Below are positions 9,251-16,837 of a DNA stretch of 22,595 nt, piece after piece (the stretch's first letter is position 1; the number at the start of each line of letters is the position of its first letter). The DNA comes from Mesotaenium endlicherianum. Taxonomy: Eukaryota; Streptophyta; Zygnematophyceae; Zygnematales; Mesotaeniaceae. The position numbers and the translations under genes were made by a program. The notes under the pieces were generated by a model, which searched no databases, had not been told where the DNA came from, and saw only the letters and a list, made by a program, of their open reading frames with translations. The DNA is taken from assembly GCA_009602735.1 (NCBI GenBank), contig WELA01009453.1:1-22595 (forward strand). Direction: 5' to 3'.

Positions 9251-10339
9251 TTAGGAAGGAAAATGACCAGAGACCTCGAATTTCAAGCCATACCTGAAAT
9301 ATGCTATCCTATATCGTTCTGGCAAATCGGGCTGCTTCATCATGTTCTCTTGGAACTTTTGAGCAAACTCAGCAACTGAAGTGGTCTGCTTCAGTGTCAG
9401 GGAGATCATCGCATAGATAGCTTTCTCCTGCTGGTTGATGACATCAAACTTCTCATGCAACTTCTCGACAAACTCTACCCACGTAGGGTCACCGAGTTGC
9501 CGAGCCTTACGCTCTTCCTTCCAGTAAAGCCACCAGTCTGCGGCACTGCTTTTCAGTAGCGCACCGGTGTGCCTGACCTTCTCGTAATCTTGCAGTTCTG
9601 GGTAGTTCTCCAGCCACTGCTCAACATCCGCGAGAAACTTGATCAGGTAATATTTTCTGTTTCCCTCAGGATCATAGTCCTGGGGAGGTTTCGGCTTGGG
9701 CTTACTAGGCCCTCGGCCACCACCACTAGTGGTGTGAGACCCCAGTTGGTCTCTGTCCTGCAGTAGGGACATTATGATTCTTCTGTCCTCCTGCTGGGAC
9801 TGATACATGGTCGCCATTTGCGACTGCATCTGAACGAACAATGCTCCCAAGTTTACACTTTGGGGTGGTAGATTAGCAAATGCAACAGCAGCATTGGCAT
9901 CTACTCGCTGAGTAGTGTCCTCAACAATCCCTCTCGCTCCTGCAGCAGAAATTCCTGCCGCATTCAGCCGGTCACGTATTTGACCTAGGGGTACATTGAG
10001 TTGTACAGCAGGAGGTGGGTTCAGAACATTGGCCCTTGATGCCATAAGTTCTTCAACAGTGCGCTCGTCAGCTGGCTGTCCTTCCCTCCTTTCTGTATCT
10101 TCAGCGGCCTTTGCTAATTGTTCAGCTTCTAGTCTCGCTCTCTCCTCCTCAGCTTGCTGTGCTGCGACTGCGGCAATAGCAGCTGCCTCATCTGCAGCCT
10201 CCCTAGCTGCAGTATTTGCTACTGCTTCAGAATAGGTACGGGTTCCCGCTACATGGCTTTCCGCCTGGTTTTCGACATTCTCGTTATCCTGGTTCTCCAT
10301 GTCTCGGGAGTTGCTAGTTTGAGACCTTGTCCTTACCAT
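9251..10339 (-). CDS. gag: Element B Gag (362 aa, C-terminus lost)
   Basis: The ATG at 10339 lies 34 bases after the LTR. Residues 1-10 are MVRTRSQTSN, a basic start common in plant and algal gypsy Gags. Residues about 40-95 are an Ala/Glu-rich stretch likely to be helical or coiled coil. A Pro/Lys/Gly-rich linker lies near 205-222. A retrotransposon gag (capsid) domain covers about 230-352, with WLENYPEL, AADWWLYW, FVEKLHEKF and the terminal RYGL motif. The ORF ends in TAA at 9251-9253, just after the capsid. The frame differs from that of the protease, and the remaining Gag (nucleocapsid) cannot be read. Gag packages the element RNA into virus-like particles in the cytoplasm. Confidence 0.88.
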   Translation of the reverse strand: MVRTRSQTSNSRDMENQDNENVENQAESHVAGTRTYSEAVANTAAREAADEAAAIAAVAAQQAEEERARLEAEQLAKAAEDTERREGQPADERTVEELMASRANVLNPPPAVQLNVPLGQIRDRLNAAGISAAGARGIVEDTTQRVDANAAVAFANLPPQSVNLGALFVQMQSQMATMYQSQQEDRRIIMSLLQDRDQLGSHTTSGGGRGPSKPKPKPPQDYDPEGNRKYYLIKFLADVEQWLENYPELQDYEKVRHTGALLKSSAADWWLYWKEERKARQLGDPTWVEFVEKLHEKFDVINQQEKAIYAMISLTLKQTTSVAEFAQKFQENMMKQPDLPERYRIAYFRYGLKFEVSGHFPS

Positions 10340-10349
10340 ACAAAGAAGA

Positions 10350-10372
10350 CTGTGATAACTGCTGGGATACCA
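10350..10372 (-). other. Primer binding site of element B
   Basis: One base after the LTR terminus, the minus strand reads TGGTATCCCAGC followed by agttatcacag. TGG at the start pairs with the CCA end of a tRNA. The sequence matches the widely used initiator-Met site TGGTATCAGAGC at 10 of 12 positions, differing at positions 8-9 (CC for AG). It is either a mutated iMet site or a site for another tRNA. Confidence 0.7.
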
Positions 10373-10373
10373 C

Positions 10374-11090
10374 TGAAATGAATGGACTTACCAAATAGGC
10401 GATTAACAATTAATAAAGATCTTTATATCAACAAGTAATCTTTGTGGTAATTTTCGTTAACTGGTTAAACGGCGAAGGACAATACACTAGCAGTGAATAA
10501 TACTCGTAAGTCAAATGCGAGTAAACTAGAATCAATAATGCAAATCAGTAAACTCATAAGCAAGGTTAGAAGACAGTGCGTATCAATGGCTTCTCGCCTT
10601 GGATTCTGATTACTCTCAGTAAGCTGTACAAGAGAGTTGGGCTCGTTTCCGAATGCCGAACTCGAGAGCAATGCCTAGCATATGTACATGGAATGGGTTT
10701 ACTGTTCAACGGTCAGTGCGATGGCACCGCCTACCCGGGAGTTAACCACGTTGGTAGGACCTCGGTTAACCAAATCCACCGCCATCTCCCATCATCCCGA
10801 ATCGCCATCCATCATAGGGATGTCATCTGGCCATTCATCTAGCATACCACACTTAGATGCATATCGAGGCAGTTCGCTGCTACCGAGTACGGAAGTCAGC
10901 TGGCTGTCAAAGAATGTGTCAGCAAGCTGACTTAAGGTGACCTCAGCCTGCTACTTCCGGCCGAGTCATTAAACTGATATTAAATATAAAGTCCAGCAGA
11001 CTGATCATTAACTACAGTTCAGCAGGCTGAACTTATTTAACTATATTATTTAAATGAATATTATGTCAACCAATATACTGATTCATTCCA
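10374..11090 (-). repeat. 5' LTR of element B
   Basis: A 717-bp repeat, inverted relative to 4894-5613, with termini TGGAATGAATC and CATTTCA in its own orientation. It keeps the CAG/CTG stem array and the palindrome ataaagatctttat (10413-10426). The TATA-like catataag of element A reads caccttaag here, so this LTR may be a weaker promoter. Confidence 0.93.
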
Positions 11091-11095
11091 CTACC
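11091..11095. other. Predicted target-site duplication of element B
   Basis: CTACC follows the outer LTR terminus. If B is an intact insertion, the same five bases should flank its lost 3' LTR, left of the window. Only one side is visible. Confidence 0.4.
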
Positions 11096-11597
11096 CTTGT
11101 GATCTACGAATCGTGCACCATTGTCCACCGACCAATGACCACATGCACCACTACTGTACAGGGAACCATATATCCTAATTCATGAAATAGTAGCACAAGC
11201 TCATCTACGTTGAATGCAAGCAGTGACATGCGCCTCCAGACCTGCAACATGCTCCTCCAGCCCTGCAACACTTGTGTGCAATTTCGAGCGGTGCTATGTG
11301 CGTAGTTTCCCTTCACAAACAGCCACTGGCACCTGGCGACAACTACAATAACTTGATTAGCTAGTCCCCGGGGCTACAGCTCCAATAAGGCCACACAGGC
11401 CACAGTCATGACGCTACGGCAAGAGATAGACGTATTGCAAGACGCGCAGGGTATTAATACAAGGGCCATTCACCCGTGCGATTTGAACTCTGAGGATGCA
11501 AAGTACAGGGTGTGTGAACGAAAATGCACAGTAGAGGGTGCGAATGAAGAGGTCACAGAAACAGGCCTTGTACCTTCAGCAAATTGCAGATGCTGTT
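11096..11597. other. Unassigned stretch right of element B
   Basis: No supported gene. It holds an imperfect short tandem duplication, cctccag.cctgcaaca, at about 11232-11274. A small open frame on the plus strand (11408-11626) has no recognisable motif. Confidence 0.4.
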
Positions 11598-12323
11598 TTA
11601 AAAATTCTGGGGCAAAGGGAGGTTGAGCAGCGCTGCACTCCCTTTAATATAACGCCTCAACTCGGTTGCTGCACTTGAACATGTGTCCCCAGAGAGGAGC
11701 GCCTCAAAAGCAGCGCTGCAATGCTCTTGCAAATTGTCAGCCATGAATTTGTGAGTATTGGGCTCATGCCCGGGGCTTGTCAACGACAGAAGGAAAGTGT
11801 GGAAAAGAGAGTCGTGAGGATTGCTGTGTAGAAGCATAGCCTGAATGAGCGTTTTTCTAGCTATTTCATTCCTCATTGCCGTAGCTCGTTCGATGAGGTC
11901 GGCGCTTTTCTGCTGCAAATAAGTTTCTAACTCGGGCGCGTGACGCGTCTTTTTCGCACGACAGGCGGTGAGTGCTACCTCGCCCACATCCTCCTCCAAA
12001 TCAAGGATCTCATCTTGGAGAGTTTGTAATTGTGATTCTATTGCTAGTTTTCCGTTCTCCAACAAAGTATGGGCTATTCCGAAAACATAGTCTAAGTCGT
12101 GGAAGGTGGACACTGGATGTGGACATGAGGGAGAGTGCAGGGCAGCCATGGTTTGCATAATTGTTACTTCGATGATTATCGGTGAACTGCATCCGTGTGC
12201 TTCAGCAAAGTAGTAGTCATCGACAAATGACTCCAGACGAAAAGCTCGCATTCGTACCATGGGGTGATAACTGGCGCTAATTGCGTCAAATTTGATATTT
12301 ATTGCCTTGTCTTGTTGAAGCAT
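11598..12323 (-). CDS. Hypothetical coiled-coil protein ORF
   Basis: I do not recognise this protein. The first in-frame ATG is at 12323, giving about 241 aa, but the frame is open back to about 12395 with plausible residues (GQIYLVYLGSDKIKLQ). The real start may therefore be a splice acceptor or a lost upstream ATG. The middle is a long charged helix (LQTLQDEILDLEEDVGEV, then ELETYLQQKSADLIERA), probably a coiled coil. The C-terminal part is Leu/Ser-rich and ends in LPLPQNF before TAA. There is no signal peptide, membrane segment or catalytic motif. It points away from the methyltransferase gene, separated by about 0.9 kb. Confidence 0.45.
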   Translation of the reverse strand: MLQQDKAINIKFDAISASYHPMVRMRAFRLESFVDDYYFAEAHGCSSPIIIEVTIMQTMAALHSPSCPHPVSTFHDLDYVFGIAHTLLENGKLAIESQLQTLQDEILDLEEDVGEVALTACRAKKTRHAPELETYLQQKSADLIERATAMRNEIARKTLIQAMLLHSNPHDSLFHTFLLSLTSPGHEPNTHKFMADNLQEHCSAAFEALLSGDTCSSAATELRRYIKGSAALLNLPLPQNF

Positions 12324-12395
12324 GTCAAATATTTTTTGTAATTTAATTTTGTCGCTCCCTAAATAGACCAAATATATTTGGCCTTTTATTCATGC

Positions 12396-13250
12396 CACAT
12401 TGTGGTCCTTAAAATGTTGTCGTTTGTCGTTTGAGAGCGCTATTATTTTTTTGCTGTCCTTTTGTTTGGCAACGTTTGAATTTTGTCCGCTCTTGCAGAC
12501 TATCACTTGCAACGATTCTTGCATTATGCACGGCCCTTGGTTTCCACGCCTAACCTTTTATTCCTGAGCTCTCTTTTGAAAGGTACTAGACGTATATTTG
12601 TGATTTTGTAACTCTTGTATGCTGGTGATTATGATGCATGCTCGTGACGCATGATGATGCTTTTTTATGCTTCTTTCATCTTGCTGCTGCTGCTCTTTGC
12701 CTTCCTTTCGTTTCTACATGTACATACAGGCAATGATGAGTGTCGTTCTCATTAGGAACCAATCGTATAGGTGTGGTGAACAGCATGCTACGTCGTGCAT
12801 ATTTCAAAAATGTAGCTTAACACAAAAAGTGTGCAGTTGCTCGGCCTTTTTTTGGTTCACTACTCACTTATAGTCTAGTATGTTTTTGCTTATTATGATG
12901 ACATAAAGATTAAGCATAATATTATTGTGATACACATTTGTTTATCCGAGAGGTACGCAGTACAGTATTGTACTTTGGGAAGTCATAGTTTCTCACAAAA
13001 GAGCACACAAACACGTGACATATTCCGCATCAACCCAAAGTATGATCACCAGGGAATCCCTCGCGTATACATTTTGGCCCCTCGTTTTCAATATATCGCG
13101 CTATAACTGAAACATATTAATTTTTGGTCGTTAAGTGCACACTCAGACTAGGGGCACTTCCCACACCAAGATTCGGACATGAGAACCGCTCAAGCCTCCA
13201 ACAAGCTATTCAGTACACACGCTACCCCGTTCAGAATTAACAACGTCGCA
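12396..13250. other. AT-rich intergenic region upstream of the methyltransferase
   Basis: No ORF I can support. T-rich tracts occur near 12440-12480 and 12660-12720. The region lies between two divergent ORFs, so it should hold their promoters. I could not single out a TATA box or an element boundary. Confidence 0.4.
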
Positions 13251-14381
13251 ATGGCTCCACCGCTGAAAATATGTAGTTTGTTCACAAGACTTGCTGGGTT
13301 TGAGATTCCATTCATGCAAGCAGGGCACGAAGTCATCCTCATGGTAGAAAGCGACGTGCAGTGTGGCAAAGTGTTGAGATTGAAATACCCACGCATTCAA
13401 ATTTTGGCGAATGTGAGTGGTTTGAGTGAATTCCCACCAGCAACAGACTTAGTGCTTGCGGGGTTTCCATGCCAAGACGTGTCCTCTCGGACGAACACAA
13501 TGGGTGCACCGGCCTCATTGCAGCGCACGGGTTTGGTAGCGTATTTGTGGAGGCTGCTGGACAAACAGAGGGTGAGCATGGTCATATTAGAGAATGTTCC
13601 CGGAATATTACGTAGGCACACACACGACGGCACGCCTTACATCGCAGATGTCACGACGGCACTCCATCATTTGGGTTACAACTGGGCGTATAGATCTGTT
13701 CAATGCGTCTCCTTTGGTCAACCACAAAGCAGAGAGAGGGTCATCCTCGTAGCTATGAGATTTGGCGATCCACGTGATATTATCCTAGGACATAATGGGT
13801 ACTGTCAGAACACAGATGGGTGCAGGTGTGCAGTGCACAGACTTCGAGGCAGGGCACGATACGAAGGGGTGTGGGTGAAAGGCTTAAATGAAAGCAGTCC
13901 TCACAAGTCTTGCTTCTGCCCCACTCTCACTGGCGGAAGTTGCGACAAAATGCTTGTAGTGGAGGAGGCAGGGCGAGGCATTCGCTTGCAACTGTTACGT
14001 GTATCTCAGGTTGAGACATTGCAGGGTTTTCCTACGGGTTGGACAAGCGTGATAAACAATCCCAGGCAGCAGCTCCTCCATCTGGCAAATGCCATACCTG
14101 TGGGTTTAGCGCACTGGGTAGCATCGCAGGTGGATCACATGTACGAGAGGAAGTACAGCAACAAAGAAGACATTATAATTTCAACCTTCAGAAAAGTGGC
14201 CCGAGAGTGCTTGGCAGATGCAGAATGGGGCCGGACAAGTGCACCGATCTATGACCTCCTCCACGATCGTGGAGGCCACCACGGTGACATCCGTGCCAGG
14301 AACACAAGAGATTGTCACACCAGAAGAGCAGGCGAGGGGAAAAACAGCTCTGGTGAAGTGGTTCAATCGAGATCGCGGTGA
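13251..14381 (+). CDS. Stand-alone cytosine-C5 DNA methyltransferase
   Basis: 376 aa from the ATG at 13251, whose context is strong (gcaATGg). An in-frame ATG at 13179 would add 24 residues that show no motif. The protein would transfer a methyl group from SAM to C5 of cytosine in DNA. Conserved motifs come in the usual order: motif I region SLFTRLAGFE (9-18), catalytic GFPCQDVS (C74), ENVPGIL (114-120), FGQPQSRERV (155-164) and the C-terminal motif X ANAIPVGLA (279-287). The target-recognition region (about 184-232) is Cys-rich (GYCQN, GCRC, SCFC). There is no N-terminal regulatory domain and no intron, unlike the usual host maintenance enzymes. Motif I lacks the standard FxGxG loop (FTRLAG). 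The last ~60 residues run over the next ORF in another frame. Confidence 0.9.
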   Translation: MAPPLKICSLFTRLAGFEIPFMQAGHEVILMVESDVQCGKVLRLKYPRIQILANVSGLSEFPPATDLVLAGFPCQDVSSRTNTMGAPASLQRTGLVAYLWRLLDKQRVSMVILENVPGILRRHTHDGTPYIADVTTALHHLGYNWAYRSVQCVSFGQPQSRERVILVAMRFGDPRDIILGHNGYCQNTDGCRCAVHRLRGRARYEGVWVKGLNESSPHKSCFCPTLTGGSCDKMLVVEEAGRGIRLQLLRVSQVETLQGFPTGWTSVINNPRQQLLHLANAIPVGLAHWVASQVDHMYERKYSNKEDIIISTFRKVARECLADAEWGRTSAPIYDLLHDRGGHHGDIRARNTRDCHTRRAGEGKNSSGEVVQSRSR

Positions 14382-14868
14382 CGAAGACTGGCGGAAGGTG
14401 CAAGGACTTCCCACCAGCCTCAAAGGTCACATACTGGGTGCTTGCAGGTCACACCTCAGCGGATGTGCCGTGGCAAACCTGAGAGTTACCGCAGGTGGGC
14501 AGCTCGCCAGTAATGAGCATGACAGAAGGTGCCTGTCGAGCACAGAATGGCGTGCATTAGAGAGACTACAGAAGGGAGAGCATTCATGCAAGGTTGGAAC
14601 TAGCAAGGCCTTACACTGCGCCCTGCTGTTTGGTAGCTTTGTGGAGGACCAGATTAAGGAAGAGTGCAATGCTACGTCGCTAGGCTGTGCTCAAGTAGTG
14701 AAGTTGTTCAATACTTGGCTGGCAGACAGGGATAGGGACGGATTCGACGTCCACGTGTGCAACACCAAGCACGTCAACATGTTGGTGGGGGTCGAAGGTT
14801 TGAAGTGGGTAAGGGGGAACAGGCACCCGAGGCGCTATTTGCACAAGGCAGTGGTGGAGGAGGCTTGA
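14218..14868 (+). CDS. Hypothetical ORF overlapping the methyltransferase 3' end
   Basis: 216 codons in the +1 frame relative to the methyltransferase, overlapping its last 164 bases. From about residue 30 the composition is protein-like (VTPEEQARGKTALVKWFNRD, then SSTEWRALERLQKG, KLFNTWLADRDRDG). I recognise no family. It could be a separate protein, the true C-terminus of the methyltransferase reached by a frameshift or splice, or the remains of a fused domain. Harbinger elements often encode a second, DNA-binding protein, but no MYB/SANT tryptophan pattern is clear here. Confidence 0.5.
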   Translation: MQNGAGQVHRSMTSSTIVEATTVTSVPGTQEIVTPEEQARGKTALVKWFNRDRGDEDWRKVQGLPTSLKGHILGACRSHLSGCAVANLRVTAGGQLASNEHDRRCLSSTEWRALERLQKGEHSCKVGTSKALHCALLFGSFVEDQIKEECNATSLGCAQVVKLFNTWLADRDRDGFDVHVCNTKHVNMLVGVEGLKWVRGNRHPRRYLHKAVVEEA

Positions 14869-15325
14869 GGCTGAACTGCTACAGGCTAGTGGACACAGTG
14901 GTATGCAATCCAGTTGTACAAGTGAGACATACTTTATTAATATTATTGAGGCCTGTGCATGCGTACAGAGTTGAGCATTGAAGGTGGTAATGGACGTGTA
15001 CCTCCCCAGAAGGAACTGGACGTGCACGTTGAGCGGATGCATGGAGGGGCGAGAGAACCTTTGCAGTGAACACACAGTGGATGCTGGCCTTGCCAACAGT
15101 ACAAGGCTGTGTCTTATGCAGGTCTAAGGTAATGTCGTCGTGAGTTGGAATGACACATGGAGGCACATTAGGGTTGTAGAAGCAAGTCGAGGACCAAATG
15201 GGATGCAGACGATAGATAATATATTTTCTGGATTATTTACATGCTTTGTGCACGGTGCTATCACCAGTGCCTGCCTACGCCTACTTCACTGCAAGGTCTA
15301 ATGCCTGGCCATGTGGGCTACTGTA
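14869..15325. other. Spacer between convergent genes
   Basis: About 0.46 kb between the ends of the plus-strand methyltransferase pair and the minus-strand transposase. No element terminus is visible. AT-rich stretches at about 14932-14948 and 15211-15240 could serve as 3'-end signals for the two directions. Confidence 0.4.
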
Positions 15326-16837
15326 CTACTCCAATGCTTCGAATCCGAGGTAGTCGAATAGTGCTTCCCTGATAGCTGATCCAGCAGCTTCGTCCTCCAC
15401 TGCCACATCGACATCCTCGTCCTCGTCCTCGTCATTGCCTCCTTCGTGCACATCATGTGGATCTTCAGGCGGAGCTTCCTCATCCTCTGCGAGCACCTCG
15501 GGTAGCACTTGCAGTCTATGCCCATCTTCTCCCTCTTCATCTGCTACAGGACCCTCATTTAGCACTATTTGCATGTTATGCAATACACAACAGGTGCGGA
15601 TCTGCCGCTCCAAGCGCCCTTGTGATGAAGGGTGGTTAACTCTTCCCCCAAACATACGCCAGACAGACTTTAACATACCAAATGCCCTCTCTACAACCAT
15701 GCGCGTGGAAGACAGAGCCGTGTTGAAGCGTTTCTGTGCGTCAGTTAGAGGGTGTGCCGTACTGTTCCTAAATGGTGAGATGAGCCAGTGAACAAGGCTG
15801 TACCCCCCGTCACCGATAATGTACGGAGGAATGCGCGTACCATTGTGCATAACAGCAGGGCCCCTGAATAGCCGGCGTCCACCCATGTTCTTCTTCCTTA
15901 TCCACGAGCGCTTGAGGATGCGCATGTCGTGCATTGACCCAACAGCACCAACTGCTACGTCGTAAAACAGGGCATTCTGACCAACGACTGCTTGCAGGCA
16001 AATGCTGAAATTGTGGTTCCTATCCCAGAAAGCTTTTGGCTCTCCCAAATTAGGTACTTGGATCTCAATGTGAGACACATCAATGGCCCCCACGCAGTTG
16101 GGGAAGCCTCTCACTGCCATATTTTCGTCTATGGCAGCCTGTAGCTGACGACCACGGCGTGGCATGTTCACAAAGTGACCTAGCTCTGTAGTGACAGCTA
16201 CAGTGAACTTGTGAACAATGTGAGAAACAATGTTTACACCCAGGCCAAAATGCGCAGACAAAGCTAGGTAAGTCATCCCTGTTCCCAGCTTGAAAAGCGA
16301 TATGAGAACCATAGTGGGAACACCTATGACCCTGTTGCGGATTCCTGTGAATGAGTATGGCGTGTGTGTTGCTAGAGAAGGCTCTAATAGCACAACCAAG
16401 GTGCTCCAGAACTTAACTGAAACCCTGAAGAGAGGAATCCACTGAAGAGGGTCCTGCCGGGCGACAAAGTGTTGCATAGCTTGACTCCATTCAGTGCTCC
16501 GTGGTCTAATATACCACTCTGGCGTCTGAATACACCGAAATAGATAATCTATGCGAGCTTCGTTTTCACTTTCATAACCAAAGTAGGCTGTGAGAAAGAA
16601 TATGTTACTCATGGCTATTCGAGAGTCCATGTCGTGAGTCCTACACGAATCGTAGAAGTCCAACAAATCGAACGTTTCTTCCAAGCTGTCATCACTATCA
16701 TACCCTGGAAGGTGGCTCATATCTTCTTCTTCATCACTGTCACAAAACTGAAGGAAGGTTTCCCATGCAGCATATCCGAGCAAAGGGAGGACAGTGAGGA
16801 GTCCGTTATGGGAAGGATGCAGGGGTAATTGAGCCAT
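15326..16837 (-). CDS. PIF/Harbinger DDE transposase
   Basis: 503 aa from the ATG at 16837, uninterrupted. It would cut and join the element ends in the nucleus. A helix-turn-helix-like part covers about 165-215 (LFKLGTGMTYLALSAHFGLG). The DDE_Tnp_4 catalytic domain follows: D253 in GAIDVSHIEI, the conserved MHDMRIL (302-308), D343 in IGDGGYSLVHWLISP and E383 in RMVVERAFGMLK. The terminal motif RTCCVLHNM (414-422) is typical of this family. The N-terminus and C-terminus are Asp/Glu-rich; the C-terminal run is encoded by a GTC/CTC-type trinucleotide tract at about 15409-15437. The length is slightly above the usual 350-450 aa because of these acidic tails. The intact frame suggests recent activity or selection. 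Harbinger transposases normally need a partner MYB-like protein, which I do not see. Confidence 0.93.
   Translation of the reverse strand: MAQLPLHPSHNGLLTVLPLLGYAAWETFLQFCDSDEEEDMSHLPGYDSDDSLEETFDLLDFYDSCRTHDMDSRIAMSNIFFLTAYFGYESENEARIDYLFRCIQTPEWYIRPRSTEWSQAMQHFVARQDPLQWIPLFRVSVKFWSTLVVLLEPSLATHTPYSFTGIRNRVIGVPTMVLISLFKLGTGMTYLALSAHFGLGVNIVSHIVHKFTVAVTTELGHFVNMPRRGRQLQAAIDENMAVRGFPNCVGAIDVSHIEIQVPNLGEPKAFWDRNHNFSICLQAVVGQNALFYDVAVGAVGSMHDMRILKRSWIRKKNMGGRRLFRGPAVMHNGTRIPPYIIGDGGYSLVHWLISPFRNSTAHPLTDAQKRFNTALSSTRMVVERAFGMLKSVWRMFGGRVNHPSSQGRLERQIRTCCVLHNMQIVLNEGPVADEEGEDGHRLQVLPEVLAEDEEAPPEDPHDVHEGGNDEDEDEDVDVAVEDEAAGSAIREALFDYLGFEALE

Larger units (their letters stand above)
5614..11090 (-). 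mobile_element. Ty3/gypsy chromovirus, element B (3' end cut off by element A)
   Basis: Reading the minus strand, the order is 5' LTR, primer binding site, gag, protease, RT, RNase H, integrase and a chromodomain that stops at the junction with A's LTR. The remaining chromodomain, any extra ORF and the 3' LTR should lie left of the window, beyond element A. Pol carries three in-frame stops and the gag-to-protease join is out of frame, so this copy is dead. Confidence 0.92.

Noticed and set aside
9996..10235. Ala/Ser-rich plus-strand ORF opposite gag
   Set aside because: It is the complement of the Ala/Glu-rich helix of Gag and has no independent support.
1..11090. Self-integration (autointegration) of a single element cDNA as the source of the inverted arrangement
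   Set aside because: Both halves carry full overlapping pol regions with different mutations, so two separate copies are needed; nested insertion is simpler.
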